The notes under the pieces: model-generated
What the model was told of the DNA's origin: nothing
Database searches by the model: none
The model's input: only the letters and a program-made list of their open reading frames with translations
Translations under genes and position numbers: made by a program
From: Chloroflexi bacterium CSP1-4
GTDB taxonomy: Bacteria > Chloroflexota > Limnocylindria > Limnocylindrales > CSP1-4
DNA: 64,000 nt
Assembly (NCBI GenBank): GCA_001443375.1
Contig: LDXM01000001.1
Coordinates: 86,533-150,532 of the forward strand
Direction: 5' to 3'
Shown here: piece by piece, positions 7,541 through 16,700 of the stretch
Numbering within the stretch: position 1 is the stretch's first letter
Layout: the number at the start of each line of letters is the position of its first letter

Positions 7541-8746
7541 GTGAGCAGCAATAGCACCAACGGCCACGCCCCCCGGCGCAAGGACGGCAAGATCCGCGTC
7601 GCCATCGTGGGCGTCGGGAACTGCGCCTCGAGCCTCGTGCAGGGCCGCTACTACTACGAGAACGCCAAGGCGGGCGACTTCGTCCCCGGCCTCATGCACG
7701 TCGACCTGGGCGGCTACCACATCCGCGACATCGAGTTCGTCGCGGCGTTCGACATCGACAAGAACAAGGTCGGCAAGGACCTCTCCGAGGCCATCTACAC
7801 GAAGCCCAACAACACCTACGTCTTCCAGCAGGTCCCCAGCCTGGGCGTGACGGTGGACCGCGGGATGACCCACGACGGCCTGGGCAAGTACCTCAGCCAG
7901 ATCATCGAGAAGGCGCCCGGCCCGACCTCCGACGTGGTCGGCATCCTCCGGGAGCGCGAGGTGGACATGATGGTCTCCTACCTGCCCGTGGGCAGCGAGG
8001 AGGCCACGAAGTGGTACGTCGAGCAGGCCCTGCAGGCCGGCGTCGGCTTCATCAACGCCATCCCGGTCTTCATCGGGCGCGAGCCGTACTGGCAGCGTCG
8101 CTTCGCCGAGAAGGGCCTGCCGCTCATCGGCGACGACATCAAGAGCCAGGTCGGCGCGACGATCAGCCACCGTGTCCTGACCCGCCTGTTCATGGATCGC
8201 GGCGTGCGCCTCGACCGCACCTACCAGCTGAACTTCGGCGGCAACACGGACTTCCTCAACATGCTCGAGCGCGAGCGCCTCGAGTCGAAGAAGATCAGCA
8301 AGACCAACGCGGTCACCTCGATGCTGGACTACGAGATGGACCCGGACGACGTCCACGTCGGCCCCTCCGACCACGTGCCGTGGCTGCAGGACCGCAAGTG
8401 GTGCTACATCCGCATGGAGGGCACGACCTTCGGCGACGTGCCCCTCAACGCGGAGCTGAAGCTCGAGGTCTGGGACAGCCCCAACAGCGCCGGCGTCATC
8501 ACCGACGCCATCCGCTGCCTGAAGCTGGGCCTCGACCGGGGCCTCAAGGGCACGCTCGTCGCGCCGTCGAGCTATTTCATGAAGAGCCCACCCATCCAGA
8601 TCCACGACGACATCGCCCACAACCGCGTCGAGGCCTTCATCCGCGGTGAGGACGACGAGACCCTCGTGGGCACCGAGACGCTGCCCGGCAAGGTCGTGCG
8701 CAAGCTCGCGCCCGCCCGGGCCAGGGCCGTGGCGGCGACGAAGTAG
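7541..8746 (+). CDS. ino1: myo-Inositol-1-phosphate synthase
   Basis: Converts glucose 6-phosphate to 1D-myo-inositol 3-phosphate with bound NAD+. The 401-residue protein has the N-terminal Rossmann start [19 protein letters not shown], the segments [15 protein letters not shown] and [17 protein letters not shown], and the catalytic-region stretches [11 protein letters not shown] and [13 protein letters not shown]. These are typical of the short bacterial/archaeal class. It lies 20 bases after the phosphatidyltransferase and supplies its likely acceptor. GTG start with a weak upstream AGAGGA. Confidence 0.95.
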   Translation: MSSNSTNGHAPRRKDGKIRVAIVGVGNCASSLVQGRYYYENAKAGDFVPGLMHVDLGGYHIRDIEFVAAFDIDKNKVGKDLSEAIYTKPNNTYVFQQVPSLGVTVDRGMTHDGLGKYLSQIIEKAPGPTSDVVGILREREVDMMVSYLPVGSEEATKWYVEQALQAGVGFINAIPVFIGREPYWQRRFAEKGLPLIGDDIKSQVGATISHRVLTRLFMDRGVRLDRTYQLNFGGNTDFLNMLERERLESKKISKTNAVTSMLDYEMDPDDVHVGPSDHVPWLQDRKWCYIRMEGTTFGDVPLNAELKLEVWDSPNSAGVITDAIRCLKLGLDRGLKGTLVAPSSYFMKSPPIQIHDDIAHNRVEAFIRGEDDETLVGTETLPGKVVRKLAPARARAVAATK

Positions 8747-8765
8747 CGCCGGCGGCGCACCATCC

Positions 8766-9830
8766 ATGTCCGATCGGGCCGCCGACGAGGCACTGCGCAC
8801 GACCGAGGGCGCCGGAGGGCCGGCCACGAAGGCCGGGGGCGTCGCGTACGCCCCGCATCGCCGGCTCGACGGCGGCACCGGCCTGCGCCGCCTCGTCTCC
8901 CGCGCCAACGAGCGGCTGGTCGTCCTCGGCTATCGCTTCGCGTCGTGGCTATTCGGCTGGCTGCCGATGGGCCTCACCTGGCCGGTCGTGCGCGTTCTCA
9001 TGCTGGTCGGCTACGCCCTCTGGCCGGCCAAACGGCGCGTCATCCTGGCCAACGCCTCGCACATCCTGGGCCGCCCCATCGACGATCCCGCCGTGCGCGC
9101 TCTGGCCCGCCGCGTCTACCAGACCTACGCGCGCTACATCGTGGAGCTGATGCGGCTGCCGTCGCTGCCCGAGCACGTGCCCGCCCTGCTCGTGCGGGCC
9201 GAGGGCGAGCGGGGCGTGGACTCGTTCGTGACCATCTGGGACCACTATCGCGCCCAGGGCCGGGGGCTCATCGCAGTCAGCATCCACATCGGCAGCATCG
9301 AGACGCTCGTGGCCGCCTTCGCGGCGCGCGGCTTTCCCACCTACGGGCTGGCCGACGACTCGGCCTACCCGGAGTTGTTCGCGCTCCTCCAGGCGCAGCG
9401 CCGACGCTGGGGCGTGGAGGTCTTCGCCTGGCGCAACATGCGCCGCGTCTTCGGCGTGCTGCGCGAGCCGGCCATCCTGGGGCTGCTCGTCGACTGGGGC
9501 TACCGGCCCGACGGCATCCCGGTCCGCCTCTTCGGCGGCTGGACGACGCTGCCCGCCGGACCGGCCGTGCTGGCCGCCCGGACGGGCGGGGTAATCCTGC
9601 CCATGGTCTGCCGGCGCACGCCCGACGGCAAGTTCGAGGCCGAGCATTTCACGCCCATCGAGCTCGCCGACGACTCCCCTGGGGAACTGGCACGGGCCAC
9701 GCAGGCCATGGCCGACGCCGTGGAGGCCATGGTCCGGCCCGCGCCCGAGCAGTGGTACACGTTCAAGCCGATGTGGCCGGCGACCGCGGCCGAGAAGGCC
9801 GAGCTGGCCGCTCGACACGACGCTTCGTGA
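8766..9830 (+). CDS. LpxL/HtrB-family acyltransferase, PatA-like (first of two)
   Basis: A 354-residue lysophospholipid-type acyltransferase. A hydrophobic N-terminal region (about 50-85) precedes the catalytic HX4E motif, seen as H174-I-G-S-I-E179 within VSIHIGSIETL. The later GLLVDWGYRPDGIPVRLFGG and PAGPAVLAARTGGVILP blocks match the family. In Actinobacteria the homologue PatA acylates the mannose of phosphatidylinositol mannoside, which suits this operon. The ATG at 8766 lies 19 bases after ino1; the upstream in-frame sequence overlaps ino1 and is not PatA-like. Specificity inferred from context. Confidence 0.85.
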   Translation: MSDRAADEALRTTEGAGGPATKAGGVAYAPHRRLDGGTGLRRLVSRANERLVVLGYRFASWLFGWLPMGLTWPVVRVLMLVGYALWPAKRRVILANASHILGRPIDDPAVRALARRVYQTYARYIVELMRLPSLPEHVPALLVRAEGERGVDSFVTIWDHYRAQGRGLIAVSIHIGSIETLVAAFAARGFPTYGLADDSAYPELFALLQAQRRRWGVEVFAWRNMRRVFGVLREPAILGLLVDWGYRPDGIPVRLFGGWTTLPAGPAVLAARTGGVILPMVCRRTPDGKFEAEHFTPIELADDSPGELARATQAMADAVEAMVRPAPEQWYTFKPMWPATAAEKAELAARHDAS

Positions 9831-9837
9831 GGGCCCG

Positions 9838-10812
9838 GTGAGCGACGCCACGACCGCGATCCCCAGCCCGGACGCGACGGGCGGCCAGCGCCTCGCGGCA
9901 GCCCTGGCGGCCGGCGCCTCGTGGCTGGCCTGCCGGCTTCCCGAAGGCATGCTCTGCCGGCTCTTCGACCTCCTGGGCGCCGGCCATTACCTCGTCAACC
10001 GGCGGCGCCGCGAGCTGGCGCGGAGGCACCTCGCCCGCGTCTGCGGCTGGCTCACCGAACGCGGCATGGCCGCGCCGCACGTGGCCCGGGCCGCGAGAGA
10101 CCCGCGGGCGCTGGAGCGCATGGTGCGCGATGCCTTCCGGCACCACGCCCGCTACTACCTCGAGGTCATGCGCACGACCACGATCACCGATGCGTACCTG
10201 GCGCGCCACTTGGCCTTCGAGCGGCAGGAGCATGTCGACGGGCTCCTCGAGGCGCGGGAGGAGGGGGTTGCCGGCGCGCTCTTCGTCGGGCTCCACTTCG
10301 GCTCCATGGAGCTGCCCGCGCGCTACGCCGTGGTGCGCGCGGGGCGGCCCGTCCTGACCCTCCAGGAGACGCTCTCGAACCCCGCCCTGCACGCCTGGTT
10401 CTCCCGCCAGCGGACGGCCGTCGGCCTGGAGATCCTGGATCCCGCCCGCGCCCTGCGGCAGCTGGTGCAGAGCATCCGCGGCGGCGGCATCGTGGCCCTC
10501 GTGGCCGACCGCGATCTGGACGGCACGGGGCGCACGACGGACCTGTTCGGGGCGCCGGCGTTGCTACCGGTGGGACCGGCGCTGGTGGCCATCGAGGCGG
10601 GGGTACCCGCCTGGGCGGTCGCGGCACGGCGGGCCGGATGGACCACCTACGCCGTTCGCGTCGAGCCCGTCGAGACGCCGCCGCCGGGACCCCTGCGCGA
10701 GCGCGTGCCGGCCTTCCTGGCCGCGGAGGCGCGTGCCTTCGAGCGGCTCGTCGCGGACGCGCCCGAGCAGTGGTGGACCGTCCTCTTCCCCATCTGGGAG
10801 GAGGTCGCATGA
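9838..10812 (+). CDS. LpxL/HtrB-family acyltransferase, PatA-like (second of two)
   Basis: A 324-residue paralogue of the preceding gene, seven bases downstream. The catalytic HX4E is H153-F-G-S-M-E158 (GLHFGSMELPA), followed by the substrate-binding blocks GGIVALVADRDLDGTG and PVGPALVAIEAGVPAW. It has an extra helical insertion around 65-95 relative to the first copy. A second acyltransferase could add another acyl chain to a mannosylated inositol lipid or act on a different acceptor. Its stop overlaps the PHP gene start as ATGA. GTG start. Confidence 0.85.
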   Translation: MSDATTAIPSPDATGGQRLAAALAAGASWLACRLPEGMLCRLFDLLGAGHYLVNRRRRELARRHLARVCGWLTERGMAAPHVARAARDPRALERMVRDAFRHHARYYLEVMRTTTITDAYLARHLAFERQEHVDGLLEAREEGVAGALFVGLHFGSMELPARYAVVRAGRPVLTLQETLSNPALHAWFSRQRTAVGLEILDPARALRQLVQSIRGGGIVALVADRDLDGTGRTTDLFGAPALLPVGPALVAIEAGVPAWAVAARRAGWTTYAVRVEPVETPPPGPLRERVPAFLAAEARAFERLVADAPEQWWTVLFPIWEEVA

Positions 10813-11630
10813 CCGAACGCGGCGGCCGCGCCGACCTGCACATCCACAGCGCCGCCTCCGATGGCGTGGCCGGCGTCGAGGAGATCCTCGAGCACGTCCG
10901 GCTGCGCACCGACCTCGACGTCATCGCCATCACCGACCACGAACGGATCGACGCGGCCCTGGCCGCCCGCGCCATCGCCGTCGCCCGCGGCGACCGCTTC
11001 GAGGTCATCGTGGGCGAGGAGGTCACGACCCGCGGCGGCCACCTGCTGGGGCTCTTCCTCGAGGAGCCGGTGAAGCCATTCCGCTCGCTGCGCGCCAGCA
11101 TCGCCGCCATCCACGAGCAGGGTGGCCTGGCCATCCCCGCACACCCGCTGGTGCCCTACCCGCTGTGCGCGAGTGCACGAGCGCTGCGGCGCCTCGTCGA
11201 AGACCCCGATCCAGCCGTCCGCCCCGACGGGATCGAGGCCTTCAATCCCACGGCGGCCGGCCGGCCCTGGCACCCCCGCGTGGTCGAGTTCGCCGCTGCG
11301 CACGCGCTGGCCGCGGTGGGCAGCAGCGACGCCCATCTGCCGGAGCACATCGGCCGCGGCCAGACTCGCTTCCCAGGCCGGAGCGCGGCGGACCTGCGCG
11401 CCGCGATCATCGGGCGGCAGACCGCCTGGGAGGGAGACTTCCATGCGCCCCTGGCGCAGGTGGGCATGCTCGGCCGCCAGGTGGCCAAGTACGCCCGGGA
11501 CGTCCGCGACGAGGTGCGCGGCCGCGTCCTGCGCGATGGTACCGGGCGCGACCTGGGCTACCCCGGCGGGCGGCAGAGGCCACCGCGCTTCGACGAACGC
11601 GAGATGGGGGAACGGGAGCGGCCGGGATGA
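10809..11630 (+). CDS. PHP-domain metal-dependent phosphoesterase
   Basis: A 273-residue stand-alone PHP protein with the metal-site motifs in order: DLHIHSAASDG (residues 9-19), IAITDHERID, IVGEEVTT, LAIPAHPL and VGSSDAHLP. Family members hydrolyse phosphomonoesters or small nucleotides (for example RNase AM/YciV-type enzymes and histidinol phosphatase), but the motif set does not decide the substrate. It overlaps both neighbours by ATGA, so it is made together with the acyltransferases and the mannosyltransferase. A role in inositol-phosphate dephosphorylation is possible but only an inference from location. Confidence 0.85.
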   Translation: MTERGGRADLHIHSAASDGVAGVEEILEHVRLRTDLDVIAITDHERIDAALAARAIAVARGDRFEVIVGEEVTTRGGHLLGLFLEEPVKPFRSLRASIAAIHEQGGLAIPAHPLVPYPLCASARALRRLVEDPDPAVRPDGIEAFNPTAAGRPWHPRVVEFAAAHALAAVGSSDAHLPEHIGRGQTRFPGRSAADLRAAIIGRQTAWEGDFHAPLAQVGMLGRQVAKYARDVRDEVRGRVLRDGTGRDLGYPGGRQRPPRFDEREMGERERPG

Positions 11631-12847
11631 AGATCGGCCTCGTCACGCCCTACATCTACCCGCTGCCCGGCGGTGTCAACGAGCACGTCCGATACCTCTA
11701 CGAAGGGCTCATCGAGCGCGGTCACGACGTGCGCATCATCAGCAGCACGCACGGCCTCCAGCGGGCCAGCGAGGGAGACGTCATCCGCCTCGGACGGGGC
11801 TTCAGCGTGCCCACCAACGGGTCGGTGGGGACACTCACCGTCTCGCCCCGCTACCTCTCGCAGATCCGCGCCCTGCTCGAGCGCGAACGCTTCGACGTGC
11901 TCCACTTCCACGAGCCGTTCGTGCCGCTGCTCTCGCTGTTCCTGCTGCGCGAGTCGCGCAGCGTCAACGTGGCCACCTTCCACGCCTACGCCGGCTGGAG
12001 TACGAGCTACGAGTTCGGCCGCCGCTTCCTGGGCGGCTACGCCCGACGCCTCCACGGGCGCATCGCCGTCAGCGCCGCGGCGCGCCACTTCATCGACCGC
12101 TACTTCCCGGGCGACTACAAGCTCATCCCCAACGGCGTGGACCTGACCCGCTACGAGGGCATCGAGCCGATCGAGCGCTGGCGCGACGGGACGGCCAACA
12201 TCCTCTTCGTGGGCCGCTTCGAGCAGCGCAAGGGGCTGCTCGTGCTGCTCAAGGCGTTTCGCGTCCTGCGCCGCTCGGGCCTCGACTGCCGGCTCATCGT
12301 GGTCGGCAGCGGGCCGCAGGAGCGCGAGGTGCGCCGCTACATCGCCACCCGCGGACTCAAGGGCGTGGAGCTGTTGGGACGCGTCGGCGACGCGGAGAAG
12401 GCGCGCCTCTTTGCCACCGCGGACGTCTTCGTCTCACCGGCCACCGGCCAGGAGTCGTTCGGCATCGTGCTGCTCGAGGCGATGGCGGCCGGTACGCCCA
12501 TCGTGTGCAGCGACATCCACGGCTACAAGGGCGTGGTGCGGCGCGGCGAAGAGGCGCTGCTCGTGCCGCCGCGGGACCACCAGGCGCTCGTCGGCGCCGT
12601 TTCGCGCCTGCTCGAAGATCCGGCGTTGCGCGCGACCATGGGCGCCTCGGGGCGCGTACGCGCGCAGCAGTTCTCGTGGCCGAGCATCACCGCCAAGGTG
12701 GACGACTACTACGGCTTCGTCATCCGCCGCCTGGCGGCGCAGGGGGCGCTGCCGCGCGACTTCAGCGCCGACGTCCCAGCCGCGCCACACGCGGCGCGGG
12801 CCGGGGGTCAGGGAACGATGGTGATGGGGGCCGACCAGGCGCCGTAG
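11627..12847 (+). CDS. pimA: GT4 glycosyltransferase, PimA-like phosphatidylinositol mannosyltransferase
   Basis: A 406-residue GT-B enzyme expected to transfer mannose from GDP-mannose to phosphatidylinositol at the inner membrane face. The N-terminal MKIGLVTPYIYPLPGGVNEHV and STHGLQ segments, the linker IPNGVDLTRYEG, and the EX7E motif in GQESFGIVLLEAM (around residues 275-283) all fit the PimA/GT4 group. It is the last gene of the seven-gene operon. A GGGAGCGG sequence precedes the ATG, which overlaps the PHP stop. The 3' end overlaps the convergent CAP-domain gene by 40 bases. GT4 is certain; the PimA role rests on similarity plus context. Confidence 0.82.
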   Translation: MKIGLVTPYIYPLPGGVNEHVRYLYEGLIERGHDVRIISSTHGLQRASEGDVIRLGRGFSVPTNGSVGTLTVSPRYLSQIRALLERERFDVLHFHEPFVPLLSLFLLRESRSVNVATFHAYAGWSTSYEFGRRFLGGYARRLHGRIAVSAAARHFIDRYFPGDYKLIPNGVDLTRYEGIEPIERWRDGTANILFVGRFEQRKGLLVLLKAFRVLRRSGLDCRLIVVGSGPQEREVRRYIATRGLKGVELLGRVGDAEKARLFATADVFVSPATGQESFGIVLLEAMAAGTPIVCSDIHGYKGVVRRGEEALLVPPRDHQALVGAVSRLLEDPALRATMGASGRVRAQQFSWPSITAKVDDYYGFVIRRLAAQGALPRDFSADVPAAPHAARAGGQGTMVMGADQAP

Positions 12848-13617
12848 TTGCCCGCCCTGTCCCGAGCCCGGACGCGGAACTCGTAGACCCGGCCCACGGT
12901 CAGGGTCTGCACGATCGAGGTCGACGTGGTGGCCGCCAGGATCGTCCGCCAGGTCGTGCTTCCGCCGTAGCGGTACTGCAGCTGGAGGTCGCGCAGGCCG
13001 GACGTCAGCACCTGGAGCCGCACATCGGCGCCCGTCCATCCGATCGTGGCCTTGCGCGTGGTCGACGTGGCGGCGCTCAGGCCGGGCGTCGTCAGCTTCG
13101 CCCAAGCACCGGTGCGGTCGGGGCCCTTGAGGAAGATCGTGGCCCAGATCTTCCTGCCCGTGGCGTCCTCGGCGAGGCCGACGCCCAGGTAGTTGTAGTC
13201 GCGGCTGGTCACGATGGCGTAGTGGGAGGAGGAGTCGCGCCACTGCTGCGCCGCGCTCGAGGCGGACTCCGACAGCTCGCCCGAGCTGTTCGCGGCGAGG
13301 ATCTCGCCGGTGCCGAACCACGTGATGCCGGCCTCGGTCATGAGGTCCCAGGCCCAGCGCCCGTCGGGCTGCTGGTGCGCGAAGTAGCCCTTCTCGGCCA
13401 TGTCGGTGGCACGCGCCCGGGCGATCGTGCGCAGACGGACGTCCACGCGCAACGGCAGGAGGCCGACCTCGGCACGCTGCTGGTTCAGGAGGGCCACGAC
13501 CTGGCGCTCTGCCTCGGCCATCGCGGTGGTCTCGGCGGCGGCGACCGGCGGCGCGGCGGGAAGGAGGAGCGCGCCGACGAGGGCGAGCAGGGCGACGCGG
13601 CGGATGATGGTCGACAT
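12808..13617 (-). CDS. Secreted CAP-domain (SCP/PR1) protein with C-terminal FN3-like domain
   Basis: A 269-residue secreted protein. A signal peptide (about 1-27, ending near AAA) precedes a CAP domain (about 35-150) with LLNQQRAEVGLLPL, ARATDMAEKGYFAH and SSSHYAIVTSRDYNYLGVG. A C-terminal region (about 175-269) resembles an Ig/fibronectin fold, ending in YEFRVRARDRAGNYGAWS. CAP proteins occur in envelopes and secretomes, and their bacterial biochemical role is mostly unknown. The gene faces pimA and overlaps its end by 40 bases. Start chosen by the signal peptide. Confidence 0.85.
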   Translation of the reverse strand: MSTIIRRVALLALVGALLLPAAPPVAAAETTAMAEAERQVVALLNQQRAEVGLLPLRVDVRLRTIARARATDMAEKGYFAHQQPDGRWAWDLMTEAGITWFGTGEILAANSSGELSESASSAAQQWRDSSSHYAIVTSRDYNYLGVGLAEDATGRKIWATIFLKGPDRTGAWAKLTTPGLSAATSTTRKATIGWTGADVRLQVLTSGLRDLQLQYRYGGSTTWRTILAATTSTSIVQTLTVGRVYEFRVRARDRAGNYGAWSAPITIVP

Positions 13618-13798
13618 GGCGCTGGACTCGGTACCCCTCAGCGACCGAGGGCGGGAGATCCCGATCGGTCGAGCTGAGTCTCGCCGCGCGACGCGCCCGA
13701 CTCCATAGCACGGCCGTCCCAGCGGGAACTGCCGGATGGTACGGGGCCCGCCTCACCCGGATGGCAGCCGGCGGGAGCCCGGAGACGTCGCTTCGGGC
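13618..13798 (-). other. 180-base leader region upstream of the CAP-domain gene
   Basis: GC-rich interval between two minus-strand genes. A 22-codon open frame (ATG at 13706) and several self-complementary stretches, such as GAGTC/GACTC near 13677-13705, can be seen. No known riboswitch core is recognised. It may be an untranslated leader or simply promoter DNA. Confidence 0.25.
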
Positions 13799-16700
13799 TC
13801 AGGCGGCCGGTGCCGCCTCGTCCGGCGCAGGCGCCACCCGGTCGGCCGCCGAGGCAAGCCGCCAGGACCACGTGGCGTACATGGCGGCCACGGCGAGGAA
13901 GGCGACCATCGCGGTCAGGGCCAGCGATTCGACGCCGAGCACGGATGTCTTGACGGCGGCCGCCGTGTTGACCGAGAACTGGAAATCGTAGTTGTAGGTC
14001 GGCAGCGGCAGCGTCTGGAAGAGCCGCGCCAGGCCGGTGGGCACGGGCAGCGCCCCGATGTCCGGGTAGAAGAGCACGAACCAGAGCCCCATGGCGCCGA
14101 CGACGCCGACGATGAAGCGCCGCGGGTCGCGCGCGCCCAGCGCAAGCCAGGCCGCGAAGGCCAGCGGCGGCAGGATCGCCGCGGCCGCCACCGTCGGCGC
14201 CAGGTCGCCGATGGGGGCCGAGATGAGGGGCAGCTCCGTGAAGCGCGTCTGGACGAGGGCCAGCGCCGCGGTCGTGGAGACGACGGTCAGCCCGACCCAG
14301 CCGGACCCCGCCGGGAAGCGCCGCGCGGCGCGGTCCGCGCTGCCGGCCCCGTCCTCGCCCGTGCCGATGCCCAGCGTCCGCACCTGCCAGGCGAAGACGA
14401 GCACGCCGACGACCAGCACGAGCAGCGAGACCGCGACCCGCTCGGTGAGCACGAACGCCTCGCTCACGTAGCCGCAGGCCTGCGAGCCGGGGTTCATCTG
14501 CTGCACGCCGGACACGGCGCAGAGTGGGGCGCGCAGGAGCCATAGCAGCGCCGGCGCCACGATCGCTACGGCGGCGCTGGCACGGGCCAGCAGCCACGTT
14601 CGCGCCGAGGGGCCGTGCCACAACTCGGCCAGGAAGTAGCCCACGGCCAGCACGAGGAAGGGCAGGGTCGTGTAGTAGTGGTACTGGAAGGTCGCTCGGT
14701 CGATGCGCGACCAGGGCAGCCACTGGCCGGCGAAGCCGATCACCACCAGGGCCAGCGCAGTGCTGCGCCGCCGCCAGGCGGTCCAGGCGGTCCAGGCCAT
14801 GGCGGGCACGGAGAGCCAGAAGAGGACGAGGTTGCCGGCGTCGTAGATGATCGCTGTCGAGCCGCCGCCGAGGCCGGCGAGGTAGAACCAGACCGGCTTG
14901 AGGTCGAAGGGCCAGGCCCACCACGGCGATGACGCGGCGTGGGTCGCGCGCAGGTCGTTGTGGTAGTTGTACATCGACTGCTGGAGGGCGAGGAAGGTCT
15001 GCCCGGCGTTGCCCGCCGGCAGGGACTCGGTCCAGCGGTTGCCCAGCTCCACCCAGGGGTAGTAGCTCGCGACGTAGACGGCGAGCGGGATGGCCGTGAG
15101 GCAGACCAGGGCCCAGAGCCACGGGACACCCCAGCGCCAACCGGGCAGCAGCCAGCCCTGCGGGGCGGGCGCGGCCGGCTCCAGGAGCGTCTCGGGGTCG
15201 CCGGGCTCTGGTAGCGGCGCGAGCGGCCCCAGGCCGACCCGGGCGGCCAGGGCCACCACGAGATACGCCGCGATGCCCGAGCCGATGAGCAGCAGGCCCC
15301 CCGCCAGCAGCGTCGGCGCCCCCAGCGGCCCCTCGGCCGGCAGCGAGGGGCCGAAGGCGATCGAGGCCAGCCCCAGCGCGGCGCCGGCCACCCCGGGGGC
15401 GAGGACGGCGAGGCGAAGCTCGTCGAGCGTGAAGCGGACGGGCCGCAGGACGATGGCCACCGCCAGCAGCAGGGTGAGGCCGACCATGATCACGAAGAAG
15501 ACGGCGTTGCCCTTCAGCAGCACCAGTGCGACGGCGACCGCGACGGCGAAGACGGAGCCCGCCCCGAGCGTCATCCGCCTGGCGCCCATGCGGCGCAGGA
15601 CGACGACGGTCACGGCCGCCGCGAAGAGCGCCACGACGCCCGTGCCCAGCGCGTCCGGCGAGCTCGAGCCGGGGGAGCTCATGGCCAGCCAACCCAGGAC
15701 GCCGGTCATGGCGATCATGGCCAGCAGGGCGGTGATCCGCCCGAGCGCCGAGCGCAGCAGGACGAGCAGGACGATGCTGCCGAGGGCATAGATGCCCACC
15801 CACTTCGCGGCCAGCGCCAGCCCGAGCAGGATACCGACCAGCGGGAGCCCGATGAGGACCGCGCTGCGACCGCGCCAGGCGCCCAGCCAGAGGGCCGCGA
15901 AGGCCGTGTAGGCGGCCACGATGAACAGCCCGACGTACGTGTCGTTCATGGCGATGCGCGATTGGGCGAAGGCCATGCCGTCCACGAGCAGGAGGCCGGC
16001 CGCCAGCAGGGCCACGCTTCGGCGGCGGACGAGGAGCCGGCCGAGCAGGAAGACGAGGCCGGCCATGAGCGCCCCGGCGATGACGCCGGGGAAGCGCCAG
16101 GCGAAGGCGTTGCTCCCGCTGTCGACCACAGCCAGCGACCCGTCCGCGGCGATGGTCACCAGCTCCTCGCGGTCGTCGCTCGGCCGCTCGGGCTGGGCGT
16201 CGAGGGCCCACGCCACGGGCGTCGCCGGGAGGCGGGCGTCGGCGAAGACCGCGTTGGCGCGCGGCTCCACGACGTAGATGGTGTCGGCCGCACCGTCGGG
16301 CGTGCGTCCGAGGACGTGAACGAGCTTCGTGGCCGGATCGAAGAGGACGTCGCGCGCGGCTGCCGGCAGCCAGACCGCCTCGAGCTGCACCGGCGCCGCG
16401 TCCCGGCCGACCTCGACGCGCTCCAGCTGCGCCCCGGCCGCGACGTAGATCGTCGGCTCGCCGACGCGCTCCACGAGGGCCAGCCCCGTGGCCGGCGAGG
16501 CGGTCGGGAAGAGGTCCACCTGCACGAGCGTGGCGGCATCGAGCAGGTAGAGGCCCTCGGTGGCGGCCACGGCGGCCAGCTCCCCGGTCTCCAGTCGGGT
16601 CCCGGGCAACTCGCCGGCGTCGATCGCCGTCTGCACCTCGCCGCGTACGTCTTCGGCCACGGACGAGGCGATGACGACGTCGCCGGCGCCGTCGGCGAGC

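Noticed and set aside
13618..13798. Possible cyclic-dinucleotide riboswitch ahead of the CAP-domain gene
   Set aside because: No conserved riboswitch core could be aligned by eye; only generic GC stems.
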